DNA of 64,000 nt from Flavobacteriaceae bacterium NBU2973 (GCA_026162565.1 JAOEIQ010000005.1:162624-226623), one strand, 5' to 3'; positions 1 through 9,013 are shown, counted from the first letter of the stretch. The notes: generated by a model not told the origin, from the letters alone. Made by a program: numbers and translations.

Positions 1-532
1 TACCACCTCTGTTATTACTACCAGCATCTATGCCAGGTGCTCCTAACACGAGTCTATTTCCGTCACCAGAGAGTTGCATAGTTCTGCCTAAAAAATCATC
101 AGTATTAGAGCCAGATATGTTTTGCCCTATCTGCACCCACTCATCCAACATAATATCATACTGATAAACACGCACTTGTCCTACATTCCCTGTACCTCTT
201 GAGGGAGCGCTTACAGCAAGAATATTACCAGAATCACTAATGCTAACAACTTCTCCAAAATTGTCACCCCCTTGAATACCTGTAATGCCTTGCCCTTTTT
301 GAGTCCATATATTATTTACAAGTTCATAGACTCTTGCGAGACCGTTATCTGTTAACCCAGGAGAATCGTGGCCTTGGTAACCTACCGCCATCATTGTTCC
401 GTCATCGTTGAGACTTACTGAGGAGCCTCCAAAAGTGTCAGCGGAATCGCCGTTAATATTTTGACCTACCTGTGTTTGGGCATGTATTAAAACCGAGAAA
501 ATCATTAAGCATAAAAGTAATTTTGTTTTCAT
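1..532 (-). CDS. Secreted repeat protein, FG-GAP/beta-propeller-like (N-terminal 177 residues; 3' end outside window)
   Basis: The reading frame starts at an ATG at 532 and runs off the left edge, so the C-terminus is unseen. The first 18 or so residues (MKTKLLLCLMIFSVLIHAQ) are a clear signal peptide with the LxAQ-like cleavage site usual in flavobacteria. The mature part has two copies of a unit of about 110 residues beginning xVGQNINGD / QIGQNISGS and followed by an Asp/Gly-rich strand pattern (SLNDDGTMMAVG; LSGDGNRLVLGAP), with Tyr-Val/Arg-Val-Tyr strands between. This is the pattern of FG-GAP or propeller-type surface proteins, which in this family usually end in a type IX secretion signal; that end cannot be verified here. 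It is divergent from the kinase gene at 721. Function unknown. Confidence 0.8.
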   Translation of the reverse strand, partial: MKTKLLLCLMIFSVLIHAQTQVGQNINGDSADTFGGSSVSLNDDGTMMAVGYQGHDSPGLTDNGLARVYELVNNIWTQKGQGITGIQGGDNFGEVVSISDSGNILAVSAPSRGTGNVGQVRVYQYDIMLDEWVQIGQNISGSNTDDFLGRTMQLSGDGNRLVLGAPGIDAGSNNRGG

Positions 533-687
533 AATTAGGTTAAATTTTAAATTAAGCCACAAAATTCAAACGAATTACTCATTATTCTAGTTCATGTCTT
601 CTGAAATGCATTTTTGAGTTTCTAAAGCGGTTTTAGTTTGATAATAGAGCTTCAGCAATTGTAAATGAAAATTCAGAAGTTGAACTA

Positions 688-716
688 TTGATTAAAAATT
701 CATTGTGCTATTTTTG
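688..716 (+). promoter_or_regulatory. Bacteroidota-type promoter of the TPR kinase gene
   Basis: ATTG at 687-690, an 18-base spacer and TATTTTTG at 709-716 match the Bacteroidota SigA consensus (TTTG, 18-21 bases, TAnnTTTG). The start codon at 721 begins only four bases after the -7 box, so the transcript should have almost no leader. Confidence 0.55.
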
Positions 717-720
717 AAAT

Positions 721-2595
721 ATGAATAAAACTTTAGCAGCAACAACTCTTTTAACTTTATTTGGAATTGTAATAGGTTCATCCCAAATTGTGGATTTAGA
801 TAGTTTGCTTTTGGAAATCAACAATCCCAAGCTAGAGCAAACAAAAAAGGTAGACCTGTTAAATCTACTCTCAGCACAATATACAGCTAAGAACATATCA
901 AAGAATGATAGCATTCTTAAAGAAGCCATAGATTTGAGCAAATCCATTAACTATAATGAAGGTCTAATTGATGCTCTTAACAATTATGGAAGCTTTTATT
1001 ACCAAACAGGAAATTATAGTCAAGCTCTTAAATATTCATTGCGCTCTAAAGATATTCAGGACAGTTTAGGTACTAATCATGGGCAAATAAGAACTATTAA
1101 TAACTTAGGACGTATCTACGATTTACTTAACGAACCTGAGAAAGCCATTGAAAATTATAATCTTAGCTTGAAGTTATTGAAATCGGAAGATCCTAATCAT
1201 CCTCAATTACCTGCAACGTATTTTTATTTAGGGAGTGCCCACGAACAATTAGAACATTATGAAAAGGCAGAATTTAATTATAAACAAGCTGGTAGTATTG
1301 CAAAAAGAGAGGGTTATATTGTAGGAATTGCAATAGCAGAAGGATCTCTTGGTCGTGTTTATACCAACTCCAAACGTTTTGATGAAGCTATAAATTCATT
1401 AAACACAGCCTTAGACTACTTTAAAAGTTCTAATCAAAAAACCAACGAGGCACATACTTATTTAAACTTGGCGGAAGCCTATGCAGGTTTAAAAGATTAT
1501 AAAACTGCTATTAACTATAATGAAAAGGCTTTAAAGATTTACCGAGAACAGGGTACTAACTTTCGACAAATGCGTTATGTACTTTCTAATCAGAGTGAAT
1601 ATTACAACCAGATAAAAGATTATAAAAAGTCTTCTGAATATTTGAAGGAGTATTATAAAATTAAAGATAGTGTTTTTTCTGAAGAACAAATGAAAACAGT
1701 AGAGGATTTGAAAACGAAATACGAAACTGAAAAGGCAATTTCCCAAAAAGAAATAGCACAGCAAGAAACAAATTTAGCCAAAGCAGAAGTTCAGAAAAGC
1801 CGAGCCTATTTTATTGGAAGCTTATTGGTTTTGGCACTTTCATTACTTACGTTTATCACCTATTCAAAACAACAAAAAACAAAAAAGAAAAATGAAATTA
1901 TTGCCAGAGAATTAAGGGAAACTCAAAAACGTTTGGCACTAGAAAAACAATATAGGGCATCTGAACTTAAAGCCTTAAAATCTCAAATGAATCCACACTT
2001 TGTGTTTAACGCATTAAATTCAATTCAAGAATACATATTAATCAATGAGCGTAATTTAGCTAGTGATTATTTAGGTAAATTTTCTGATTTAGTAAGACGT
2101 TATCTTAAATTTAGTGATAAGGAAGCTATAACGCTTAGCGAAGAAGTAGAAAGCCTTAAACTCTATCTTGAATTGGAACAACTCCGTTTTGAGGATGATT
2201 TGGTTTCAGAGATTAACATTGACACCAAACTAGAAAAAAATCATATTAGAATTCCTTCAATGCTTGTACAACCTTATGTCGAAAATGCCATAAAACATGG
2301 ACTTTTGCACAAAAAGAAAGACTGTAAACTGATTATCGACTTTAAGTACCTAAATGATAATTACATCAAATGTATCATTGAGGATAATGGTGTGGGAAGA
2401 GAAAAATCAAATGAAATCAATCATAAACAAATGCGTTTTCACAAATCCTTTGCTACAGAAGCTACAGCAAGTCGCTTAGAGTTGCTTAACTATAAATCAG
2501 AATCTAAAATTGCAGTTGAAATCGAAGATTTATATAATGAAGATATTGCCAGTGGCACGAGAGTTATCATTAATATTCCAATTCAAAAAACATGA
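721..2595 (+). CDS. TPR-containing sensor histidine kinase, LytS/YehU family
   Basis: A 624-residue sensor kinase. It opens with a signal peptide or signal anchor (MNKTLAATTLLTLFGIVIG), followed by about six tetratricopeptide repeats (roughly residues 80-310, e.g. NNYGSFYYQTGNYSQALKYS and NLAEAYAGLKDYKTAINYNE), a coiled coil, and one membrane helix near 361-380. The sensor is therefore periplasmic. The cytoplasmic part is the His_kinase family (PF06580) with SQMNPHFVFNALNSIQ, putting the phospho-acceptor at His426, then a HATPase domain with YVENAIKHG (Asn522) and EDNGVGREKS. Its stop overlaps the start of the LytTR regulator by four bases (ATGA), so the two are co-translated and should act as a pair. 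The ligand is unknown. The ATG is followed directly by the signal sequence, which supports the start despite the very short leader. Confidence 0.93.
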   Translation: MNKTLAATTLLTLFGIVIGSSQIVDLDSLLLEINNPKLEQTKKVDLLNLLSAQYTAKNISKNDSILKEAIDLSKSINYNEGLIDALNNYGSFYYQTGNYSQALKYSLRSKDIQDSLGTNHGQIRTINNLGRIYDLLNEPEKAIENYNLSLKLLKSEDPNHPQLPATYFYLGSAHEQLEHYEKAEFNYKQAGSIAKREGYIVGIAIAEGSLGRVYTNSKRFDEAINSLNTALDYFKSSNQKTNEAHTYLNLAEAYAGLKDYKTAINYNEKALKIYREQGTNFRQMRYVLSNQSEYYNQIKDYKKSSEYLKEYYKIKDSVFSEEQMKTVEDLKTKYETEKAISQKEIAQQETNLAKAEVQKSRAYFIGSLLVLALSLLTFITYSKQQKTKKKNEIIARELRETQKRLALEKQYRASELKALKSQMNPHFVFNALNSIQEYILINERNLASDYLGKFSDLVRRYLKFSDKEAITLSEEVESLKLYLELEQLRFEDDLVSEINIDTKLEKNHIRIPSMLVQPYVENAIKHGLLHKKKDCKLIIDFKYLNDNYIKCIIEDNGVGREKSNEINHKQMRFHKSFATEATASRLELLNYKSESKIAVEIEDLYNEDIASGTRVIINIPIQKT

Positions 2596-3347
2596 CAGCA
2601 TTAATTATAGATGATGAAAAAAAAGCGCGTAATGTGCTGCAAATTTTAATTGAAGAAAATTGTCCTAAAATTGATAAAATAATTGAAGCTGAAAATTTAC
2701 TGGATGGTGTTAATTTAATTAAATCTGAAACTCCAAATATTGTCTTCCTTGATATTGAAATGCCCGAATATTCTGGTCTGGAAATATTAGATTTTATAGA
2801 GAAAGAAGTTTTTAACTTTGAAATTATTTTTACTACAGCATATAGCGAATATGCTATACAGGCGTTTCAATTATCTGCGATTGATTATTTGTTGAAACCA
2901 ATAAAAACAGATCAATTAAAACAAGCAGTTGATAAAGCTTTAAAATTTATAGGAAAATCTCAAACCAATTTGAAGCTTGAAGAATTAAAGAGCGTATTTA
3001 TAAATAATAACTTTGATAAAATAGCATTACCTGTTTCTGAAGGCATTACTTTTTTAGAATTCGACGAAATTATTATGCTGAAAGCAGATGGAATGTATAC
3101 CAAAATATCCACTCGGTCCGAAGGTGAGTTGTTAATCAGCAAACCTCTAAAACATTTCGTAGGCTTACTTCAAAATCGACCTCAGTTTTACAAACCTCAT
3201 CGGTCTTTTCTTATTAACCTTAAGTATATCAAATCATATATAAAAAGGGATGGTGGTTATATTTTAATGGATAATGATGAAAGCGTATCAATATCTAAAG
3301 AAAAGCGAGAAGAGTTTCTTGGGATTGTAAGTCAGTTACCGAACTGA
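2592..3347 (+). CDS. LytTR-family response regulator
   Basis: A 251-residue response regulator. The receiver domain spans residues 1-120 with the acidic pair at Asp7/Asp8, the phosphorylation site Asp54 (FLDIEMPEYSG), Thr81/82 and Lys102 (LLKPI). The C-terminal LytTR DNA-binding domain covers about 145-250, with the conserved YKPHRSFLINLKYIKSY segment. It overlaps the upstream kinase by four bases and is its likely partner. LytTR regulators bind direct repeats upstream of target promoters; targets cannot be deduced here. No terminator is obvious directly after it on the plus strand. Confidence 0.95.
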   Translation: MTALIIDDEKKARNVLQILIEENCPKIDKIIEAENLLDGVNLIKSETPNIVFLDIEMPEYSGLEILDFIEKEVFNFEIIFTTAYSEYAIQAFQLSAIDYLLKPIKTDQLKQAVDKALKFIGKSQTNLKLEELKSVFINNNFDKIALPVSEGITFLEFDEIIMLKADGMYTKISTRSEGELLISKPLKHFVGLLQNRPQFYKPHRSFLINLKYIKSYIKRDGGYILMDNDESVSISKEKREEFLGIVSQLPN

Positions 3348-3469
3348 TTAATTTAATAACTAAAACAAATAAAATTTATAGTTCTTTTTGTCAGAAACGA
3401 GGATTATCTAGAAGCCTGTTAGGGATCTTTTTTTTGAGATATCATCACATAAAGCTGATGTTGTACCTA

Positions 3470-3503
3470 AAAAAAGCCTCATCTTTAGTAAGATAAGGCT
3501 TTA
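3470..3503 (-). terminator. Terminator of the tRNA-Gly/tRNA-Leu transcript
   Basis: On the minus strand, AAAGCCTTATCTT, a TACT loop and its near complement AAGATGAGGCTTT are followed by a run of T residues. It starts two bases after the 3' end of tRNA-Leu, so it ends the tRNA transcript; on the plus strand it may also stop transcription from the response-regulator gene. Confidence 0.8.
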
Positions 3504-3504
3504 G

Positions 3505-3589
3505 TACTGAAGACGGGACTTGAACCCGTACGTCCTAAACGGACATTGGATTTTAAGTCCAACGTGTCTACCAATTCCACCACTTCAGC
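3505..3589 (-). tRNA. tRNA-Leu(UAA)
   Basis: The minus strand folds as an 85-nt class II tRNA: acceptor GCTGAAG with CTTCAGT and discriminator A, D-arm GTGGTGGAATTGGTAGAC, anticodon loop CTTAAAA (anticodon TAA), a long variable arm (TGTCCGTTTAGGACG) and T-arm GGGTTCAAGTC. The 3' CCA is not encoded. It lies downstream of tRNA-Gly on the same transcript. Confidence 0.96.
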
Positions 3590-3613
3590 ATGGTATATTT
3601 TAAAAAGCTTCAG

Positions 3614-3685
3614 AGCGAAAGACGGGATTTGAACCCGCGACCCTCACCTTGGCAAGGTGATGCTCTACCCCTGAGCTACTTTCGC
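3614..3685 (-). tRNA. tRNA-Gly(GCC)
   Basis: The minus strand folds as a 72-nt tRNA: acceptor GCGAAAG with CTTTCGC and discriminator T, D-arm TAGCTCAGGGGTAGAGC, anticodon loop TTGCCAA (anticodon GCC) and T-arm GCGGGTTCAAATCCCGT. CCA is not encoded. It is first in a two-tRNA transcript with tRNA-Leu and has its own promoter just upstream. Confidence 0.97.
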
Positions 3686-3724
3686 AGTCGTATAAATGAT
3701 CGTACAATCTCACGATTGCGGATG

Positions 3725-3754
3725 CAAATTTAAAATATTTCTAATAAATGCAAA
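3725..3754 (-). promoter_or_regulatory. Promoter of the tRNA-Gly/tRNA-Leu transcript
   Basis: On the minus strand TTTG (3754-3751), an exactly 18-base spacer, and TAAATTTG (3732-3725) form a full match to the Bacteroidota promoter consensus. The -7 box ends about 40 bases before the tRNA-Gly 5' end, in the gap between mutS and the tRNAs, so the tRNAs do not depend on mutS read-through. Confidence 0.75.
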
Positions 3755-3782
3755 GGCTTTTTTAAAATAAATATAATTTATT

Positions 3783-6416
3783 TTATGCCTGTTTCTTCTT
3801 TACCAACATACGTTTAATTTCATTAAGCTTCATCAATGCTTCTACAGGTGTTAACGTATTGATGTCTATATGTAATATCTCATCTTTAATCTCTTCTAAC
3901 AAAGGATCATCCAAATTAAAAAAGCTTAACTGCATGTCATCTTGTAAGGACTTTACCTTATCAGTAAGCTCTTCACTAGAGTGAGATTTTTCTAATTTCT
4001 TTAAAATTTTATTGGCGCGTCTAATTACCTGTTGAGGCATTCCAGCCATTTTAGCAACGTGAATACCAAAACTATGTTCACTTCCACCTTCAACTAGTTT
4101 GCGCAAAAACAAAACAGTATCTTTTAATTCTTTTACAGCAACATTATAATTTTTTATGCGCCCAAATGTTTCGGTCATTTCATTAAGCTCATGGTAATGT
4201 GTCGCAAATAATGTTTTTGGTTTTGCAGGATGCTCGTGTAAATACTCACTAATAGACCAAGCAATTGAGATACCATCATATGTACTGGTTCCTCTACCAA
4301 TTTCATCAAGTAACACCAAACTTCTATCTGAAATATTATTTAATATCGATGCGGTTTCATTCATCTCTACCATAAATGTAGATTCTCCCATAGAGATATT
4401 ATCACTCGCTCCTACTCTCGTAAATATTTTATCAACTAAACCTAATCGTGCTGTTTTAGCAGGCACAAAACTTCCTATTTGCGCTAATAAAACTACTAAA
4501 GCTGTTTGACGTAATATGGCTGATTTACCAGACATATTTGGCCCAGTAATCATGATTATTTGTTGTGTATCGCGATCTAAAAATACATCGTTAGCAATAT
4601 AACTTTCTCCTAATGGTAATTGCTTTTCAATCACAGGATGACGACCATCCTTTATTTCTAAATCGAAGGATTCATCAATTGTTGGATAGATATATTGATT
4701 ATCTTTTGCCAATTGCGAAAAACCACACAAACAATCTAATTTACCAACTAAATAAGCGTTTTGTTGAACAGGCTTGATATAATTATTCAACCATAATACA
4801 AGTTCAGAAAACAGTTGCTGCTCAATCGCTAAAATACGCTCTTCAGCTCCTAAAATTTTAGCTTCATATTCTTTTAACTCTTCAGTTATATAACGCTCAG
4901 CATTAACTAAAGTTTGTTTTCTAATCCATTCTTCAGGAACTTTATCTCGATGTGTGTTACGCACTTCAATATAATACCCAAATACATTATTAGAGGCTAT
5001 TTTAAGCGATGTAATTCCAGTACGTTCACTTTCTCGCTCTAACATGTTATCAAGATAGTCCTTTCCTGATTTTGATAAATTACGAAGCTCATCTAATTCT
5101 GATGAAAATCCTTCAGCAATGGTATTGCCTTTTAAGATATTTACAGGAGCATCTTCATTTAAAGTTGCTTTTATCTTTTCACGAAGCACATCGCAGCTTT
5201 GTAGATTATCGCCAATAATTCGTAAGGATTCATTATCGCAATTAGTAGCTAAACTTTTTATTGGCACAATAGCTTCTAACGAGTTTTTAAGTTGAATCAC
5301 TTCGCGAGGACTCACTTTTGCAGTTGCTACTTTTGAGATTAAACGCTCAATATCTCCAATATGCTTTATATGATTTTGAATCTTTTGTAGCGTTGCATCA
5401 TTTTTAGTGAAAAAATCTACTACTTCATGACGTTGCTTAATCTTATCGATATTTTTTAATGGCAATGCCAACCAACGTTTTAATAAACGTCCTCCCATTG
5501 GAGAAATCGTTTTATCAATTACGTTTATTAAGGTAACTGCATTGTTATTTGTAGAATGATATAATTCTAAATTTCTAATGGTAAACTTATCCATCCAAAC
5601 ATAATCGTCTTCAGCAATTCTAGAAATAGAAGTTATATGCTGTAATTTATGATGTTGCGTTTCTCCTAAATAATGTAAGATTGCGCCTGAAGCAATAATC
5701 CCTTCGTATAAATCTTGAATCCCAAAACCCTTTAAGGTTTTTGTATCAAAATGCTTTATCAGAGTTTCATTGGCATAATCAGTTTGATAAACCCAATCTT
5801 CTAAATAAAACGTGTGAAAATCATTACCAAACGTTTTACTAAATTCTTGACGTTTTTGTTTAGAAACTAATACTTCACTAGGGCTAAAATTTTGAAGTAG
5901 CTTATCAATATATTCTGCATTACCTTGAGACGTTAAAAACTCTCCTGTAGAGACGTCTAAAAACGAAATCCCAATGCGCTGCCTGGTTATTGAGCTTGTC
6001 GAAATATCAAAATAAACAGAGCATAAAAAATTATTAGATTTAGAGTGCAGCACCTCATCGTTTAGTGCCACACCTGGAGTAACCAATTCTGTTACACCTC
6101 GCTTTACAATATTTTTAGTTTGTTTTGGATCTTCTAACTGATCGCAAATAGCAACACGCTCACCTGCTTTTACCAATTTAGGTAAATAGGTATTTAAGGA
6201 ATGATGTGGGAAACCTGCTAACTCGGTTTCGCTTTCACTTCCTGCACCTCGTTTGGTTAAAATAATATCTAATATTTTAGCCGTTTTTACAGCATCGCTT
6301 CCAAAGGTTTCATAAAAATCACCTACTCGAAACAATAATAAAGCATCAGGATATTTTGCCTTAATAGCATTGTACTGCTTCATTAATGGTGTTTCTTTTT
6401 TTGCTTTTTTAGCCAA
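3783..6416 (-). CDS. mutS: DNA mismatch repair protein MutS
   Basis: MutS recognises mismatches and recruits MutL. The 877-residue length is normal for MutS1. The mismatch-binding Phe-x-Glu is present (FYE, Phe34 and Glu36), the Walker A motif is GPNMSGKS from about residue 625, the Walker B acidic pair is Asp704/Glu705 in [16 protein letters not shown], and the signature FATHYHEL follows. The gene is divergent from a SPOUT methyltransferase gene, and the tRNAs downstream have their own promoter. Odd feature: codons 138-145 (ISTSSITR), between [10 protein letters not shown] and [10 protein letters not shown], are exactly a 24-base copy of a dispersed repeat that elsewhere sits between genes; see the repeat entry. 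The insertion is in frame and leaves the motifs intact, so the protein is probably functional. Confidence 0.98.
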   Translation of the reverse strand: MAKKAKKETPLMKQYNAIKAKYPDALLLFRVGDFYETFGSDAVKTAKILDIILTKRGAGSESETELAGFPHHSLNTYLPKLVKAGERVAICDQLEDPKQTKNIVKRGVTELVTPGVALNDEVLHSKSNNFLCSVYFDISTSSITRQRIGISFLDVSTGEFLTSQGNAEYIDKLLQNFSPSEVLVSKQKRQEFSKTFGNDFHTFYLEDWVYQTDYANETLIKHFDTKTLKGFGIQDLYEGIIASGAILHYLGETQHHKLQHITSISRIAEDDYVWMDKFTIRNLELYHSTNNNAVTLINVIDKTISPMGGRLLKRWLALPLKNIDKIKQRHEVVDFFTKNDATLQKIQNHIKHIGDIERLISKVATAKVSPREVIQLKNSLEAIVPIKSLATNCDNESLRIIGDNLQSCDVLREKIKATLNEDAPVNILKGNTIAEGFSSELDELRNLSKSGKDYLDNMLERESERTGITSLKIASNNVFGYYIEVRNTHRDKVPEEWIRKQTLVNAERYITEELKEYEAKILGAEERILAIEQQLFSELVLWLNNYIKPVQQNAYLVGKLDCLCGFSQLAKDNQYIYPTIDESFDLEIKDGRHPVIEKQLPLGESYIANDVFLDRDTQQIIMITGPNMSGKSAILRQTALVVLLAQIGSFVPAKTARLGLVDKIFTRVGASDNISMGESTFMVEMNETASILNNISDRSLVLLDEIGRGTSTYDGISIAWSISEYLHEHPAKPKTLFATHYHELNEMTETFGRIKNYNVAVKELKDTVLFLRKLVEGGSEHSFGIHVAKMAGMPQQVIRRANKILKKLEKSHSSEELTDKVKSLQDDMQLSFFNLDDPLLEEIKDEILHIDINTLTPVEALMKLNEIKRMLVKKKQA
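5982..6005 (-). repeat. Dispersed TCGA-type repeat inserted in frame in mutS
   Basis: The minus strand reads ATTTCGACAAGCTCAA followed by TAACCAGG: 24 bases, exactly codons 138-145 of mutS. The same core occurs in noncoding DNA at 8972-8993 (ATTTCGACAAAGCTCAATAG), in the terminator loop at 35491-35512 (CATTTCGAG..CTCAATGACC) and in the loop at 44482-44525. The flanking protein aligns without a gap to the usual MutS strand if the eight residues are removed (from memory of Bacteroidota MutS sequences; not computed). Confidence 0.65.
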
Positions 6417-6516
6417 TGGAAAACTGTTTTTAAGTAAGTTTGCTAATGTAATTAAATATCCATGTTTTTAGAAGTAGAAACACTATAAGTTATCTACAAT
6501 TATACACAGTTATTAA

Positions 6517-7059
6517 ATGCGAAAGTTAAAAAATAGCGAGCTTGACCGATTAGATGTTACGCAATTTAAACAAGCTAAAAAAACACCTATTATTATTGTA
6601 CTAGATAATATTAGAAGCCTTAATAATATTGGCTCTGTATTTAGAACAAGTGATGCGTTTTTAATACAGAAAATCTATCTCTGTGGTATTACTGCAATGC
6701 CTCCACATAACGATATTAGAAAAACCGCTTTAGGTAGCACAGAAACTGTGGATTGGGAATATACAGAAAACACTATGGATGTTATTGAAAAACTAAAAAG
6801 GGATAATGTACAAATTTGCTCTATTGAACAAGCAGAAAACGCTACAATGCTAAACGATTTTAAACCTGAAGCTAATACAACTTATGCCTTGGTTTTTGGC
6901 AACGAAGTAAAAGGTGTACAACAAGACATTGTTAACGCTAGTGATGTGGTTATAGAAATACCACAATTTGGCACCAAACACTCTTTAAATATTTCTGTGA
7001 GTTGTGGTGTCGTGGTTTGGGATGTGTTTAGTAAGTTAACTAGTAATCAACTAAATTAA
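6517..7059 (+). CDS. SPOUT-class RNA 2'-O-methyltransferase (TrmH/SpoU family)
   Basis: A 180-residue SAM-dependent ribose methyltransferase of the SpoU family, acting on tRNA or rRNA in the cytoplasm. The three trefoil-knot motifs are visible: motif 1 LDNIRSLNNIGSVFRTSDAF (residues 29-48), motif 2 YALVFGNEVKGV, and motif 3 IEIPQFGTKHSLNISVSCGV. There is no N-terminal substrate-binding extension, so it resembles TrmL/TrmH-like minimal enzymes; the target nucleotide cannot be assigned. It is divergent from mutS, an arrangement I recall as common in Flavobacteriia. Confidence 0.9.
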   Translation: MRKLKNSELDRLDVTQFKQAKKTPIIIVLDNIRSLNNIGSVFRTSDAFLIQKIYLCGITAMPPHNDIRKTALGSTETVDWEYTENTMDVIEKLKRDNVQICSIEQAENATMLNDFKPEANTTYALVFGNEVKGVQQDIVNASDVVIEIPQFGTKHSLNISVSCGVVVWDVFSKLTSNQLN

Positions 7060-7079
7060 AATTCATTAATCTTTAATCT

Positions 7080-7634
7080 ATGGCAATTTATAACACATCC
7101 TCAGATTCTGCTAACACAGCAGTTAGAGCTCTTCTAACAAAGATTGGCGAGTATTATCTTGGAAGATCTTTTAATACTGGTTCTGGAAAAGGAAAGAAAG
7201 ACTGGATAGAAATTAGAGAAACCTATTTTGAGAGTAAATGTATTTATTGTGAAGAAAATAATTTAAAACTTCAAATTGAACATCTAATAATGTTTAATAG
7301 AAAAGAGTATGGATTACACCATCCTGGAAACATTGGACCAGTTTGCTCTGATTGCAACAAAAGAAGAAGGGATGAGAATAAAAAATTTCTAAATTGGGAA
7401 AATCATTTAAAACAAATATGTCTAGAACGAAATGAATTAGATTCATTTGAACGTAGAAAAGCGAAAATATTATTTCACATAAATGAAAGTGAGTATAAAT
7501 ATCCCAATCTTTCAGAAACTGAGAAACATTCAATTCGAGTTATTGCAAATTCTTTGTACGAAAACATAAAAATGGAAAGTGAAAAATCATTAGCACTATA
7601 TAAGGAACTTGATGAAGCATTTGTAAAAAACTAA
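7080..7634 (+). CDS. HNH endonuclease family protein
   Basis: A 184-residue protein with an HNH/zinc-finger core: Cys54-x2-Cys57 (CIYC), Glu67-His68 in place of the usual Asp/His-His, Asn84 (PGNIGPVC) and Cys89-x2-Cys92 (CSDCNKRR). The two CxxC pairs should bind structural zinc and the EH...N set the catalytic metal. The C-terminal half is charged and helical with no recognised domain. It starts 20 bases after the methyltransferase gene and its stop overlaps that of the convergent folK fusion by four bases. No methylase or phage gene lies next to it, so restriction or homing is not indicated; function unknown. Confidence 0.85.
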   Translation: MAIYNTSSDSANTAVRALLTKIGEYYLGRSFNTGSGKGKKDWIEIRETYFESKCIYCEENNLKLQIEHLIMFNRKEYGLHHPGNIGPVCSDCNKRRRDENKKFLNWENHLKQICLERNELDSFERRKAKILFHINESEYKYPNLSETEKHSIRVIANSLYENIKMESEKSLALYKELDEAFVKN

Positions 7635-8758
7635 CCACAAACCTGCTCTAATATCCAGAGATAATCTTCGCGGTTTTTTACAAAATCCCGATCAGAGATA
7701 TCAATAATTTTAACGTTAAACTCGGTTTGGTTTTTTAAAAAGTCTAAATAACCAGCATTAATTTTATCGAGATATTCATTCTCAATTTCTTGTTCGTAGT
7801 TACGACCACGTTTTTTAATATTCGCTTGTAGTCGTTCTGTATTTTGGTATAAATACACATACAAATCTGGTTTGGAGATATCTTTATATACCTGATAAAA
7901 TAGTTTTCTGTAGAGTCTAAACTCATCTTCAGGTAAGGTAATTTTAGAGAAAATAAGCGATTTAAACACATCGTAATCACTTACTATAAATTCCTTAAAC
8001 AAATCAAATTGTGCCAAATCATCGGATATTTGCTGGTAACGATCTGCTAGAAACGACATCTCTAACGTAAAGGCATAACGTTCTGGCTCCTTATAAAATT
8101 TAGGTAAAAATGGGTTGTCTGCAAAACGCTCTAAAATAAGCTTGGCATTATAATCTCGAGATATTTTAGTCGCTAAACTGGTTTTTCCAGCTCCAATATT
8201 TCCTTCAATAGCAATGTAATTGTATTGCCCAAAATTATATTGCTTACTAGGGTTTTTTAACCAGATATTTTGAGGTTCTGGTTTAGAGGCATCTTCACAG
8301 TCGTTAATTAAACTAGAAACTGCCTTCTCTAAAACTGGATGTACTTTTTTAGCAGCAATATCGTGTAATGGTTGTAATACAAATTGACGCTTATGCGCTT
8401 CAGGATGTGGAATTACTAATGATTTGGAGCCTACAATCTCATCATCATAAAATATGATATCTAAATCTATAGTTCGTGATTGATAGCCTTCTTTTTTAGA
8501 TCGCTCTCGACCTAAATCTTTTTCTATCTGCAATAATGTTTTAAGAAGTTTTTTAGGTTTTAAAGCTGTTTCTACCAAAACACACGCATTAAAAAAATCG
8601 TCGCCTTCAAAGCCTAACGCTTCAGTTTTATAAATTTTAGAGATACTTCTAATTGTTCCAACTTGATTATGAATAGCCGTAAGCGCTTCTTGTAAATTAT
8701 CGAATTTACTGCCTTTATTGCTTCCTAAAGCTATATATGCGTTTTTTGGATGGTTCAT
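7631..8758 (-). CDS. folK: Bifunctional FolK (HPPK) - deoxynucleoside kinase fusion
   Basis: Two enzymes in one 375-residue chain. Residues 1-155 are 6-hydroxymethyl-7,8-dihydropterin pyrophosphokinase of folate synthesis, with YIALGSNKGSKFDNLQEA, GRERSKKEGYQSRTIDLDII and IPHPEAHKRQFVL. From about 180 on is a deoxynucleoside kinase (dGK/dAK family) with the P-loop EGNIGAGKTS near 186-194, the ERFADNPFLPKFY substrate segment and DRDFVKNRED. The kinase phosphorylates salvaged deoxynucleosides. I recall this fusion from other Flavobacteriia. It is convergent with the HNH gene (four-base overlap); upstream lies a 281-base repeat-rich gap. A nucleoside permease (nupC) is encoded at 19-21 kb. Confidence 0.93.
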   Translation of the reverse strand: MNHPKNAYIALGSNKGSKFDNLQEALTAIHNQVGTIRSISKIYKTEALGFEGDDFFNACVLVETALKPKKLLKTLLQIEKDLGRERSKKEGYQSRTIDLDIIFYDDEIVGSKSLVIPHPEAHKRQFVLQPLHDIAAKKVHPVLEKAVSSLINDCEDASKPEPQNIWLKNPSKQYNFGQYNYIAIEGNIGAGKTSLATKISRDYNAKLILERFADNPFLPKFYKEPERYAFTLEMSFLADRYQQISDDLAQFDLFKEFIVSDYDVFKSLIFSKITLPEDEFRLYRKLFYQVYKDISKPDLYVYLYQNTERLQANIKKRGRNYEQEIENEYLDKINAGYLDFLKNQTEFNVKIIDISDRDFVKNREDYLWILEQVCG

Positions 8759-8879
8759 TAGTGGAGCAAAATAAGTAAAACTAAACTTAAAATTTTATAT
8801 TTCTTAAAGGTAATTATTCACAATCAATCTCGATACATTTAAAGAGTATTGAATCATTTAAAAAGAAAAATATTTATGC

Positions 8880-8932
8880 CGTCACTTCGAGTGATTTTTC
8901 AAAATAACATGACGAAAAATTATATCGAGAAG
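8880..8932 (-). repeat. Hairpin repeat with conserved ends, copy A
   Basis: On the minus strand it begins CTTCTCGATATA, has arms ATTTTTC and GAAAAAT around a loop, and ends CACTCGAAGTGACG. Copy B (8954-9013) and the copy at 60328-60378 share the ends TTCTCGATAyA and CACTnGAA but have different arm sequences. Copies A and B are inverted relative to each other. The 8759-9039 gap holds these two copies and no gene. Confidence 0.65.
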
Positions 8933-8953
8933 TTGTATCTTTAAACTTTTTAG

Positions 8954-9013
8954 TTCTCGATACATTTTGTTGCATTTCGACAAAGCTCAATAGAGCAACA
9001 AAACACTCGAACA
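8954..9013 (+). repeat. Hairpin repeat with conserved ends, copy B, with nested TCGA repeat
   Basis: It begins TTCTCGATACA, has arms TTTTGTTGC and GCAACAAAA, and ends CACTCGAAC. The loop (8972-8993) holds a copy of the ATTTCGACAAAGCTCAATAG core that also occurs inside mutS, so one repeat type appears nested in another. TTCTCGATA also pairs with TATCGAGAA of copy A. Confidence 0.65.

Noticed and set aside
640..770. T-box or riboswitch leaders before tyrS, leuS and the first kinase
   Set aside because: The leaders are shorter than about 35 bases after the -7 boxes and contain no specifier-type fold.
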